Assembly (NCBI GenBank): GCA_001897075.1
Contig: MKRZ01000182.1
Span: 1-35,160 of the forward strand
Direction of reading: 5' to 3'
DNA length: 35,160 nt
Origin: Mesorhizobium sp. 61-13
GTDB taxonomy: Bacteria > Pseudomonadota > Alphaproteobacteria > Rhizobiales > Rhizobiaceae
In this document: piece by piece, positions 17,541 through 25,385 of the stretch
Layout of the letters: the number at the start of each line of letters is the position of its first letter
Numbering within the stretch: the stretch's first letter is position 1
The notes under the pieces: model-generated
Seen by the model: only the letters and a program-made list of their open reading frames with translations
The model's database searches: none
Told to the model about the DNA's origin: nothing
Position numbers and translations under genes: made by a program

Positions 17541-17602
17541 CGTCCGCTCTGCACCCTCATCCCGGACGTTCGCGCAAACTTTGCCTTCATTCAAAAGCGG
17601 AC
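17541..17602 (+). repeat. 62-bp intergenic repeat element, copy 1
   Basis: This matches copy 2 at 21630-21691 without gaps: 31 of the first 41 bases are identical, then a divergent 10-base core, then 11 of 11 identical (CAAAAGCGGAC). Its ends are inverted (GTCCGCT and AGCGGAC). It resembles the small palindromic intergenic elements common in rhizobial genomes. Confidence 0.6.
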
Positions 17603-18241
17603 GTTACGAGCGATAATTGGCGAACGGCGGCTATGCGCCCTTTTCGGAAGCGTGACAGCTGGGGTGCGTCAAAGCTGCCATCCCTGATGACCGCAAGGCG
17701 GCCTTCATGTCCGCGAAGTCGCATTATCCGGGAATTAGATCGTCTTTCCAAATCATGCGGCTGCCGCCCGCGTCTGCTCTGGTCGGCAAAACAGCGATAT
17801 CTTCTGTTACGGCAAGTCACGTCCGCCAGAGCACTATCGTTTTAATTAGCTGTATGTCCCGAGTGTTAGATAATCCGCCAATGGGTGCACTCTAGCGGCA
17901 TACGACGTTCTGGCGGCTAAGATGATTGACGCCCCGTTCTCTGTCGGTGACCCACGAGGAAGTCCTGTCCCAAGTGCACGTTCTCGCCGAATATTTTTCG
18001 GCATGCAGTTGCGGCGATGACCTACGCCGGCTGTTGGCGTAGTATAGTTGCTGCCAAGTCGACGCTCAATGTCGACACGCCGCCGATCGTCGCGCTCAAA
18101 CACACAAGTTATATGATTATGGTGCGGCGCACGAACTGGCGGCATCGCTATACAAGACTGCACCGACGGAACCAGGCTGGCTTCGCGGCCGTTTAATCCA
18201 GCCCCCATCAGGGCTATCAACGGCTATTCATAAATCATTGT

Positions 18242-18247
18242 AGGAGG
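18242..18247 (+). promoter_or_regulatory. Shine-Dalgarno AGGAGG deciding a TTG start
   Basis: A perfect AGGAGG lies 10 bases before the TTG at 18258 and 34 bases before the first ATG (18282). It supports TTG as the true start of the sucrose-phosphate synthase gene. Confidence 0.7.
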
Positions 18248-18257
18248 CTGCGGGTCG

Positions 18258-20384
18258 TTGGCCGAAAATCAACTGTATGTCATGCATATTTCCATTCACG
18301 GTCTTTTCCGGGGCACTGACCCGGAAGTGGGCACCGACGTCGACACGGGCGGACAGGTCCGCTACGTCCTCGACCTGATCGAGGCGATGGGCAGCCACCG
18401 CAACATCCGCAAGGTCGATCTGCTTACGCGCAAGATCACCGATGCGCGGGTCGCTTCCGACTATGGCGTGGACCTCGAAGCCCTTTCCCCTAAGGTCAGC
18501 ATCCGGCGCATTCCCTGCGGGCCGAGCCGCTATATGCGCAAGGAGCTTTTGTGGCCCCATCTCAGCGAGTTCACCGACGGCGCGCTGGCGATGATCCGCG
18601 AGCAGGGGGAACTGCCCGACATCCTGCATGCGCATTACGCCGATGCCGGGCTGGTCGCGGTGCGGCTGAGCAAGGCGCTCGGCATCCCGGTGGTCTTCAC
18701 CGGCCATTCGCTCGGACGGTTCAAGCTAGCCAACCTGATGGCGCGCGGCATGGAGCGGGAGAAGGCCAACCAGACCTTCAACCTGACCGAGCGGATCGAG
18801 GCGGAAGAAGAAACCATCGAGAACGCCGCGCTCGTCGTCGCCAGCAGCAAGAACGAGGAGCGCGAGCAGTACCGGCTCTACGATCATTACGAGCGCAAGC
18901 GGATCATGGTGAACCCGCCCGGCTGCGATCTGGCGAAGTTCGGCGAGAAGCCGGGCAAGGCAGTGAACCAGGCGCTCCAGAAAACGCTTGCCCGCTTCCT
19001 CGACGATCCGGCCAAGCCGGCGCTCATCATGCTGGCCCGCCCAGACCCGCAGAAGAATATCCTCGCCGCCATCGAGACGTTTGCCGAAGCGGGTTTGCGC
19101 GACATGTGCAATCTGGTGCTGTTCCTCGGCGCACGCGACGACATCAGGGAGCTCGAGCCGGCGCAGAAGAAGCTGTTGCAGGATGTGCTCTACCTCATCG
19201 ACCGGTACGACCTTTATGGCAGTGTCGCCTACCCGAAGACCAATCCGCCCGAAATGGCCGCAGCACTTTTCCACTATGCCGCGCGCAGCGGCGGCGCGCT
19301 GCTGGGACTTTCCCGTCACGAGAATTTCGGCCTGACGTTGGTGGAGGCTGCAACTGCGGGGCTGCCGGTCGTCACGTCTGGGGCCGGTGGCATGTCGGAC
19401 ATCCTCGACATCTGCAAGAATGGCATTGTCGTCGACCCTGACAATCCGGCGGAAACGGCTGGGCGTGTCCACGAACTCCTGCTCGACCCGACACGCTGGA
19501 AACAGATGGCCGAGAGCGGCAAGGCGGCCAGCCGCGCGAACCTCACCTGGAAGAGCCACCTCGACCGCTATCTCGGCGAGGTTCGCGAGATCGTTCGGGC
19601 GCAGGTGACGCCGGAAGTGAGGATCACCCAGCCCAAGCCGCTCTCCAAGAGCACGAGGCTTTTGATCTGCGATATCGACGACACGTTGACTGGTGACCGT
19701 GACGCCATCAGCCGGCTAAACAGGATTATCGCGCAGCGCGACGACATCACTTTCGGGATCTCGACCGGCCGTAACCTTGAGGGTGCGATGGAGACGCTGC
19801 AATCATGGTCGGTCATCGAGCCGCAATTCCTGATCACCTCAGTGGGCACCGAGATTCACACCAATTTCGGCGAGCTGATTCCTAACGGCAGGTGGTCGAG
19901 ACATCTGCAGTTCCGCTGGAGCCCGCAGCGTGCGCGCGATGTCTTGGGAAAGGTGCCATGGCTGCGGCCACAGGAAGGCGAAGCGCAAGCGCGCTTCAAG
20001 ATCAGCTACTATTGCGAGGATGCGGACGCGACGACGATCGCGAACGTAAAGACGCTGCTTCGAAAAAACGGATTGCAGGCGCGCGTCGTCGTTTCGCGGA
20101 ACTATTGCGTCGATGTCCTACCGGTGCGTGCATCGAAGGGCCATGCGCTGCGCTTCCTCGCAGCGCAATGGAGCATCGATCTCAGTAACATCTTCACCGC
20201 CGGCGATTCCGGCAATGACCTCGACATGCTGCGCGGACTGGTCAAGGCCACCGTGGTCGGCAACCATAGCGGCGAGCTTGAAATGCTCCGGGACGATCCA
20301 AACACTTGGTTTTCATCACGCAACTCGGCAGCCGGCATTCTTGACGGACTGGTGCACTACGGTCTGATCGCACCGACGCAATGA
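18258..20384 (+). CDS. sps: Sucrose-phosphate synthase fused to a sucrose-phosphatase-like HAD domain
   Basis: This enzyme should join UDP- or ADP-glucose and fructose-6-phosphate to sucrose-6-phosphate, with the C-terminal HAD domain available for dephosphorylation. The GT-B synthase part spans about residues 1-450: it opens with MHISIHGLFRG, then DTGGQVRYVLDL, VVFTGHSLGRFK and the donor-site HENFGLTLVEAATAGLP. The HAD part covers about residues 465-700, with motif I DIDDTLTGD near residue 470 and AGDSGNDLDML near residue 648; the aspartates needed for phosphatase action are present. At 708 residues it matches bacterial two-domain SPS. The gene starts with TTG behind AGGAGG. It converges on a fructosidase-like gene with only 10 bp between stop codons. 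Sucrose here is likely a compatible solute or carbon store. The GC-rich third positions differ from the flanking spacer. Confidence 0.93.
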   Translation: MAENQLYVMHISIHGLFRGTDPEVGTDVDTGGQVRYVLDLIEAMGSHRNIRKVDLLTRKITDARVASDYGVDLEALSPKVSIRRIPCGPSRYMRKELLWPHLSEFTDGALAMIREQGELPDILHAHYADAGLVAVRLSKALGIPVVFTGHSLGRFKLANLMARGMEREKANQTFNLTERIEAEEETIENAALVVASSKNEEREQYRLYDHYERKRIMVNPPGCDLAKFGEKPGKAVNQALQKTLARFLDDPAKPALIMLARPDPQKNILAAIETFAEAGLRDMCNLVLFLGARDDIRELEPAQKKLLQDVLYLIDRYDLYGSVAYPKTNPPEMAAALFHYAARSGGALLGLSRHENFGLTLVEAATAGLPVVTSGAGGMSDILDICKNGIVVDPDNPAETAGRVHELLLDPTRWKQMAESGKAASRANLTWKSHLDRYLGEVREIVRAQVTPEVRITQPKPLSKSTRLLICDIDDTLTGDRDAISRLNRIIAQRDDITFGISTGRNLEGAMETLQSWSVIEPQFLITSVGTEIHTNFGELIPNGRWSRHLQFRWSPQRARDVLGKVPWLRPQEGEAQARFKISYYCEDADATTIANVKTLLRKNGLQARVVVSRNYCVDVLPVRASKGHALRFLAAQWSIDLSNIFTAGDSGNDLDMLRGLVKATVVGNHSGELEMLRDDPNTWFSSRNSAAGILDGLVHYGLIAPTQ

Positions 20385-20394
20385 TGAATAGGAG

Positions 20395-21390
20395 CTAGTC
20401 ACGGAGCGGCACACCGTATTTGCTGGCATCGACCCGCAAATAACCTTCCGGCGTGGTCCAGAGCCGCATCGGGCTTGTGATCTCGCCGACAAAGCTGCCG
20501 TCGGGCCGATGATTGAGGAAGGTCATGAGCGCAAGTCGGCCATCCGGAACCTCTATAACCCGACCTCCATAAAGATGGCCAACAGCGTCGCCTGCGAAGA
20601 ACAGTTCCTCGACGAGCTCAAACGGCCCGTTGGGATTGCGCGAGCGGACATAGTGGGTGCCGGTACACATGCCGCATCTACCCGTAGCCAGGTAGGCTGG
20701 ATCGCGCAGGCGCGATGAGTTGCTGAAGAGGCAATACCACCACCCGTCAAGCTGAAAGAGTTGCGGCACCTCCATCTCACCATAATAGCCAATCCGGAAA
20801 AGCGGCGGCTCGACGGTCCAGTTCGTAAGATCGGGTGACGAGGCCTGCCCGATCACGCCTGCGCCGCGGGCATTGATGTCGTTATCTCGTGCGGTGAACA
20901 ACATCCGCCATCCGCCAGTCGCAGCATCTTCGAAGACCCATGGGTCTCGAAATGACTGGTCGTGCCAGCGCGAGACATCATAGGATTCGTAATATTGGGC
21001 ATCCGCCTCTAGCAGCGCTTCGTTCCCCAATCTCTGCCAGTCGTGAAGATCGTCTGACACCGCCGCGCCGATGCGCTGGATCTGGCAATCCTCGGCTTTC
21101 TGGGTTCCCGTATAGAACATCATCCATTTGCCGTCTGGACGCCTCACGACCGAGCCCGTCCAGGTCGTGCCGTCATCCCAGCCGGGCCCAATCGCTGGCC
21201 CCAACACGACGCCATGGTAGTCCCAATCTTCGAGGTCGAGCGATGTTGCATGATAGATCCGGGCCTTCGGATGCCGCAGGTCAGGATGCTCTTGGGTGCG
21301 AGGCGCAGTGAGGCAGTAAAGATGATACGTGCCCTTATCCTTCGCAAACCAGAAGTCCCAGACATAATGCCCGGGTAACGAAAATCCCAT
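20395..21390 (-). CDS. GH32/GH68-like glycoside hydrolase (sucrose-cleaving beta-fructosidase type)
   Basis: This is a five-bladed beta-propeller enzyme of the beta-fructosidase superfamily. The three acidic catalytic positions can be placed: Asp12 in VWDFWFA (nucleophile), Asp149 in FRDPWVF (the RDP stabiliser) and Glu207 in EMEVPQLF (acid/base). The track ORF starts at 21525, but the ATG at 21390 has AGGA about 8 bases upstream and starts just before the first blade, giving 331 residues. No signal peptide is visible, so it should be cytoplasmic. Next to a sucrose-making enzyme it probably hydrolyses sucrose or transfers its fructosyl group. Lack of a C-terminal beta-sandwich argues against classic GH32 invertase. 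Confidence 0.85.
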   Translation of the reverse strand: MGFSLPGHYVWDFWFAKDKGTYHLYCLTAPRTQEHPDLRHPKARIYHATSLDLEDWDYHGVVLGPAIGPGWDDGTTWTGSVVRRPDGKWMMFYTGTQKAEDCQIQRIGAAVSDDLHDWQRLGNEALLEADAQYYESYDVSRWHDQSFRDPWVFEDAATGGWRMLFTARDNDINARGAGVIGQASSPDLTNWTVEPPLFRIGYYGEMEVPQLFQLDGWWYCLFSNSSRLRDPAYLATGRCGMCTGTHYVRSRNPNGPFELVEELFFAGDAVGHLYGGRVIEVPDGRLALMTFLNHRPDGSFVGEITSPMRLWTTPEGYLRVDASKYGVPLRD

Positions 21391-21411
21391 CGCAAAAATC
21401 CTGTTATTTAT

Positions 21412-21427
21412 AGCCGGGAACCCGGCT
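21412..21427 (-). promoter_or_regulatory. Inverted repeat in the GH32/68 leader
   Basis: AGCCGGG-AA-CCCGGCT, a 7-bp perfect stem with a 2-base spacer, lies 22-37 bases before the ATG of the GH gene. It could be an operator or a leader hairpin near the ribosome site. Function is inferred from position only. Confidence 0.4.
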
Positions 21428-21629
21428 GTTAGACGGCCCCGCCAATTGGGTCTGCCCAACGTCGCCCACCAATGTGCCGAACTTAAGAAAGCTACTTGAA
21501 CATCCGAACGATGGTTGCTGACCAAGCTCCAGCCTCATTTGTCCCATGAACTGTGGGGCGTCCGGTCGCGACAAGGGCGCCCGCCATGGTTTTGCTTGAG
21601 CCAAGGGGCGACTGCCAAGCCAAATTGTG

Positions 21630-21691
21630 CGTCTGCTTTGCGCCTTCATTCCGGTCGTTCGCCTGACCTTCTAAAATCCCCAAAAGCGGAC
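21630..21691 (+). repeat. 62-bp intergenic repeat element, copy 2
   Basis: This is the second copy of the element at 17541-17602, in the same orientation. Its ends are near-inverted (GTCTGCTTTG against CAAAAGCGGAC). The two copies bracket the sucrose synthase/GH pair. Confidence 0.6.
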
Positions 21692-21853
21692 ATCGTCCTT
21701 CGAACTAGCTGACAACTAGGTTGGGGTTGATAGCTGCCGTGTGGCTTTGCCTTGACCGCAATCTCGGGCTGCACCGCCACTTACAGGCTTGTGGACGTAA
21801 GCTGTTCCCATGTTCGAACAGAGGTGGATCGATGTTGAAAGTTTTGATCACGT

Positions 21854-22957
21854 CTAGAACCGACCGTTGGGCACGATCCCGCCGGCGTAGCCGAGTTGCA
21901 GGTCTTCGTGCTGCTCGGAGCTCGGTTCTGCGGTCAGCGTTCGCCAGTGGCCCTTGAGGAACTGATCGCAGGTCTCGTCCTCGAGCTCGACTCGGTAGTC
22001 GTTCCGAAGCCCGTGCAGATCGAAAGCTCGCCAAATCTCGTCGTCGATGACGGAAAGGTCGCTGCGCGATACTCGGTAGGCGGTACCGAGGATTTCGGTA
22101 TGCGATTGGACCGACGAGGCGATCAGCGCGACGTTCTGCCGGTGGAAGCCGAAGCCTAGAAATACGATGCGGTCCGCCTCGGACACCGCCAGTCGCATAG
22201 CCTGGAGCGCGGTGTCGTCCTCGACCTGCTCGGTGAATGTCCGCACGGACCGCGAAACGCTGGCGACGGCCTTGGGATCCGAATTGCCGAACGCCACCCC
22301 AGGTCCTTCGCCGGTCTGCCAAGGCAATCGGCCCACAGCCCCGTACGGGCGATGGATGCGAAGCCGCTCGAGGATGGCCCGGAACTCGCCGATATCGGTC
22401 CCATAGTATTGCGACAGCGAGAACGGCAGGTACTGCTCTAGGCATCTGTCGTAGTTGAAGTTGATTATCTCCAAATTCGCGAAGATTCCTTCGACCTCGC
22501 TCTTCCGAACGTTCTCGGTGAGCAGCTTGGTCAACGTGCCGTACCACGTCCCGACGAAGTTGGAGATGTCCAACCCACCCGATGCGTCGATCGGCCGGAA
22601 TGCGCTGCTGCGCTGCTCCGCCTCCAGGATGGCCTGGGCTATGCCGAGCTTTCCGACCAGTTCTACCTTGGGATCCTCGAGGGCGTCGATCAGATTGTCG
22701 ATCGAGATGGCCTGCTTGGCGGACCGGGTCAGCTGGCGCGCCGCCTGGATGTGCTCATCGACCGCCTCGTGCAGGTCGGGGTAGAGCCTCGCCTTGAGGG
22801 ACTCCAGAAAATCCCGGCTGCCACTTGTCTGACTATACCCGTCGAACCGGAGATCGGTGAGGCCCACGATGTTCTCCAGAAGATCGGGACCGGTCGGGAG
22901 CCCCACTTCGTAGCTCGCGCCAGCGCCGACGACCAACAGCGTTCTCGCTCTGAACAT
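21854..22957 (-). CDS. SIR2-like domain protein, candidate defence effector
   Basis: The protein has a Rossmann-like NAD-binding layout as in SIR2-like defence proteins: LLVVGAGASYEVGLPTGPDL (GAGAS at residues 11-15), IINFNYDRCLEQ (residues 164-174), HRPYG at 202-206 in the place of the catalytic His-Gly, and IVFLGFGFHRQN near residues 264-275. Such domains often destroy NAD+ upon phage sensing; that is family knowledge, not shown here. The track starts at 23080 but the ATG at 22957 has AGAGGAG about 8 bases upstream and begins directly at the motif, giving 367 residues. It lies downstream of the protease/NTPase genes on the same strand, separated by 353 bp of decayed coding sequence, so it may have its own promoter. 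The SIR2 call is moderate and rests on motif spacing. Confidence 0.7.
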   Translation of the reverse strand: MFRARTLLVVGAGASYEVGLPTGPDLLENIVGLTDLRFDGYSQTSGSRDFLESLKARLYPDLHEAVDEHIQAARQLTRSAKQAISIDNLIDALEDPKVELVGKLGIAQAILEAEQRSSAFRPIDASGGLDISNFVGTWYGTLTKLLTENVRKSEVEGIFANLEIINFNYDRCLEQYLPFSLSQYYGTDIGEFRAILERLRIHRPYGAVGRLPWQTGEGPGVAFGNSDPKAVASVSRSVRTFTEQVEDDTALQAMRLAVSEADRIVFLGFGFHRQNVALIASSVQSHTEILGTAYRVSRSDLSVIDDEIWRAFDLHGLRNDYRVELEDETCDQFLKGHWRTLTAEPSSEQHEDLQLGYAGGIVPNGRF

Positions 22958-23310
22958 GGGGGGCTCCTCTGAACGGGACGCACCATGGTAGCTTGGTCCC
23001 CTTGCGGTCAATGGCCGGCCAGTGCTGCTCCACGATGCAGACGGTATCGAGTTCGGCCTCGATCTCGCGAAGCGTGACATCCCCGTTTATCCGGGTCGTT
23101 ATGGGCCGCCATTTCGGCCTTTCAGGCCGCTTTGCGAAACTCCCAAAAGCTGCCGTCCGCCCACGCAGCCTGAATGCCCGTGACGTGGGTGGCGGTGTGA
23201 ACGCTTTGCCGCGGGGCTGCAGAAGGTGGATTTATTTGTGGCGGCGGATAGATCGGTAAACCAACAACGCGCCCGATCTCTTGGGTTAGCAGCAGCCGAT
23301 CTCAGACAAC
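22958..23310 (-). pseudogene. Decayed coding remnant(s) between the SIR2-like and protease genes
   Basis: This gap reads like broken coding DNA on the minus strand. Between an upstream TGA (23304-23302) and a TGA at 23124-23122 lies a 59-codon open frame with no ATG, GTG or TTG, ending AWADGSFWEFRKAA. A second frame then carries INGDVTLREIEAELDTV and VEQHWPAIDRKGTKLPW with strongly GC-biased third positions, again without a good start, and runs into the SIR2-like start. I do not recognise either piece. It suggests a lost gene, or the scar of a recombination, in this operon. Confidence 0.5.
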
Positions 23311-24366
23311 TCAGGCTACGGGTTCGCCAATAATGGTCATGCTCAGGAAGTCTGAGCTGCCAACGCGGGAAATTCCCGTGACAACCTCACTGAACGGATC
23401 GTTTGCCTGCGCTCCTTCGGCCGATTCCCTTGTAGGAAAGAGCGATATGATATTCCCGGTTTCGATCTCGCGTATCGCATGGCAACGACGCCATTTCGGG
23501 TTCTCTGGGTCAAGGGTTGGCGCCCAATTTATCAATTGCGGCAGCGCCTCTAGCCAGACACCCCAAGCAGTGCCGACGAATTGACCGGGCATAGGGTCCA
23601 ACGCCCGGCTTACGAGTCCAATTACTTCGCCGCTTGAATTAAGGACTGGGCCGCCGCTCATTCCGGATGGCCAGTGCGCTTCAACCTCGAATACGGGGGT
23701 CGGGTTGGACCTATCCCGACCCTTGGGGTGCAAAGCCGTCACCACCCCGTAGGCAGCCTGCAACCCGCCCTCGGATATAATCGACCGTACTTCGTCGGCA
23801 TTTCCTTTGATAGTGTCAACATAGGGGAAGCCAAGGGCGATGACGGTGTCACCAACACGCGGCCCGGACCGGAGCCTTATGGGGAGTGTTCCGGCCATAT
23901 TTTCGGGTTGTGGGTCGCGCGTTCGTAGGACAGCGATGTCGAGTGGCCTGGGTCTATCGTTACCGCGCAGGACATTCAAAGGATTGTCGTCGGGAATAGC
24001 CGGCGTGAAAGCACGAACAATCGGCGCAATACCCTCATTCGGAACGGGAGGTGTACCAAAGGCGACGCCAATTCCGAGCAAAGCAACAAAACCCTCATCG
24101 GCCCGAAACGCGCGCATGGACTCGACAACGTGATCCGCCGTAAGCAGGGTGCCCCATGGGTCAGCCGCCAGACATGAGCCGTAGCCTTGCAGGTCTCCAT
24201 CGCGTCCGACATGTAAAACCGGCAGCACTGCTCGTCGCACGCCAAAGGGGTCGTCAAATTCGAACAGACTATGATGTTGTTCTTCGCGCGGGACGAGGGC
24301 GCGCGGGCTGCGTCCTGCTGCGTCATCTTCGCAGGTTTGAACCAAAATCGGCGAAAAGTCGGTCAT
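23311..24366 (-). CDS. Trypsin-like serine protease
   Basis: This is an S1-fold (chymotrypsin/HtrA-like) protease domain. The triad is complete: His79 in LLTADHV, Asp143 in PLDIAVLR and Ser237 in SGMSGGPV. There is no signal peptide and no PDZ domain, so at 351 residues it is a cytoplasmic protease with an extra C-terminal stretch of about 90 residues. An excellent Shine-Dalgarno, GGGGGAG, stands just before the ATG. It is third in the minus-strand order NTPase, DUF3800, protease, 75 bp after DUF3800. Trypsin-like proteases beside STAND NTPases are a known anti-phage theme (for example type I AVAST), where the NTPase triggers proteolysis. That role is inferred here from context. Confidence 0.88.
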   Translation of the reverse strand: MTDFSPILVQTCEDDAAGRSPRALVPREEQHHSLFEFDDPFGVRRAVLPVLHVGRDGDLQGYGSCLAADPWGTLLTADHVVESMRAFRADEGFVALLGIGVAFGTPPVPNEGIAPIVRAFTPAIPDDNPLNVLRGNDRPRPLDIAVLRTRDPQPENMAGTLPIRLRSGPRVGDTVIALGFPYVDTIKGNADEVRSIISEGGLQAAYGVVTALHPKGRDRSNPTPVFEVEAHWPSGMSGGPVLNSSGEVIGLVSRALDPMPGQFVGTAWGVWLEALPQLINWAPTLDPENPKWRRCHAIREIETGNIISLFPTRESAEGAQANDPFSEVVTGISRVGSSDFLSMTIIGEPVA

Positions 24367-24441
24367 CGTCTCCCCCTTATCTAGGGATCAGCGGCACCAG
24401 AATCTGGTCCTTTGCGTGGACTACAGCAGGTCAATCCTGGT

Positions 24442-25383
24442 TCAGGAACGAGGGCAGCCGCGCTTTCTTAAGTTCCGTCGGGCCAGTGCGGCCAAGAAGT
24501 GAATGCGCAATCTGAAAAGGAGATGTGAGAGCCGGCTGCCTTTCGGCGGGATTGCTCCCGCCTCGGCAAAACGCACCAGGTCTCGTCTGAATTCCTGCCA
24601 TTGCCCTTTGCTCTTTAAGAATTGAACCCCTTCCTGCTTTTCATGATGCTCGGCCCATTTGTAGAGATGGGCATCATCGACATGGGATTCCAAATGTCCT
24701 TTCGAATTCCTCAGCAGGTCAGCCATCGGGAGAATATCGTCAGGGGACGCTAGGTTCTCATGCTCCCGGCGTAAATGCCACGCCAGCATGTCCGCTGCTT
24801 GAAGCGGCGACAGCAGTTTGTCGTTCTGAAAGGCAGGGACGCCGCTGATAAGTTTCCGGGCTCTGCGCGGGATGTTTCGCTTCATCTGGTGGAACAAGAG
24901 GGACATGTCTGCGCTCACGCCGTCTTGTTCGTCGAAGATGTATTCGATTCGAGTCTTGGCTTTGGTCTCTGCGACGTAGCGTGCAACGCCGGATATCACG
25001 CTAAAGCAGCAGGTGAAGTGCGGGCTTCCCAGACCGCGAGGCGAGACGGGGGTAAGAACGCGAAAATGCTCGCCACGATTGATCGTGAACTGGAAGGACA
25101 GAGGCTCGAAATGGCTGATGACGCGCGCCAGACCTTTCAGCTTCTGATCGCGGGCCTCCTTCGTCCATCCTTTGAACTCACCGCGCAGGTTATTCGCTTC
25201 CACCATGCGTAAGTACGCGATCGAGGGCAGCGCCTGTAGCTCCTCGCGCCATGCCTCGGAAAAGAGCTGCCATCTATCGGCTCGGTTGAGATAGCCGGCC
25301 ATGAACAGCCGCTTGTCTCCCTTGTCACTGGCTGAGTCGTCACAGAACGCCTGAAGGAGGATAGGGCTTCGTCTTTCCCACAT
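24442..25383 (-). CDS. DUF3800 domain protein
   Basis: This 313-residue protein has the DUF3800 layout: an N-terminal acidic strand motif (LQAFCDDSASDKGDKRLFMAGY, compare the usual DESG), a middle IEYIFDEQDGVS, and the C-terminal PLQAADMLAWHLRRE, a hallmark of the family. The acidic residues (Asp15/Asp16, Asp/Glu of FDEQD, Asp of AADML) suggest an RNase H-like metal site. Biochemistry of the family is largely unknown. It starts 2 bp after the stop of the giant NTPase gene, so the two are translationally coupled and probably act together. Confidence 0.85.
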   Translation of the reverse strand: MWERRSPILLQAFCDDSASDKGDKRLFMAGYLNRADRWQLFSEAWREELQALPSIAYLRMVEANNLRGEFKGWTKEARDQKLKGLARVISHFEPLSFQFTINRGEHFRVLTPVSPRGLGSPHFTCCFSVISGVARYVAETKAKTRIEYIFDEQDGVSADMSLLFHQMKRNIPRRARKLISGVPAFQNDKLLSPLQAADMLAWHLRREHENLASPDDILPMADLLRNSKGHLESHVDDAHLYKWAEHHEKQEGVQFLKSKGQWQEFRRDLVRFAEAGAIPPKGSRLSHLLFRLRIHFLAALARRNLRKRGCPRS

Positions 25384-25385
25384 AT

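Larger units (their letters stand above)
17467..18257. other. 791-bp intergenic region without a convincing gene
   Basis: Several short ORFs exist here on both strands (for example 17480-17845 plus and 17846-18220 minus), but none has domain-like sequence or coding-like composition. The region holds the first copy of a 62-bp repeat (17541-17602) and a small hairpin GCCGAA-TATTT-TTCGGC at 17986-18002. The last part must contain the sucrose-phosphate synthase promoter. Confidence 0.5.
21391..21853. other. 463-bp intergenic region between the GH gene and the SIR2-like gene
   Basis: It contains the GH32/68 leader (minus), a strong inverted repeat at 21412-21427, and copy 2 of the 62-bp repeat. 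The rest, up to the SIR2-like stop codon, shows only short shadow ORFs. No gene is called. Confidence 0.5.

Noticed and set aside
17846-18220. 124-residue minus-strand ORF upstream of sucrose-phosphate synthase
   Set aside because: No recognisable domain, no good ribosome site, and it lies where the synthase promoter should be.
20385-20394. Bidirectional terminator between sps and the GH gene
   Set aside because: Only 10 bp separate the stop codons, too few for a hairpin outside the coding sequence.
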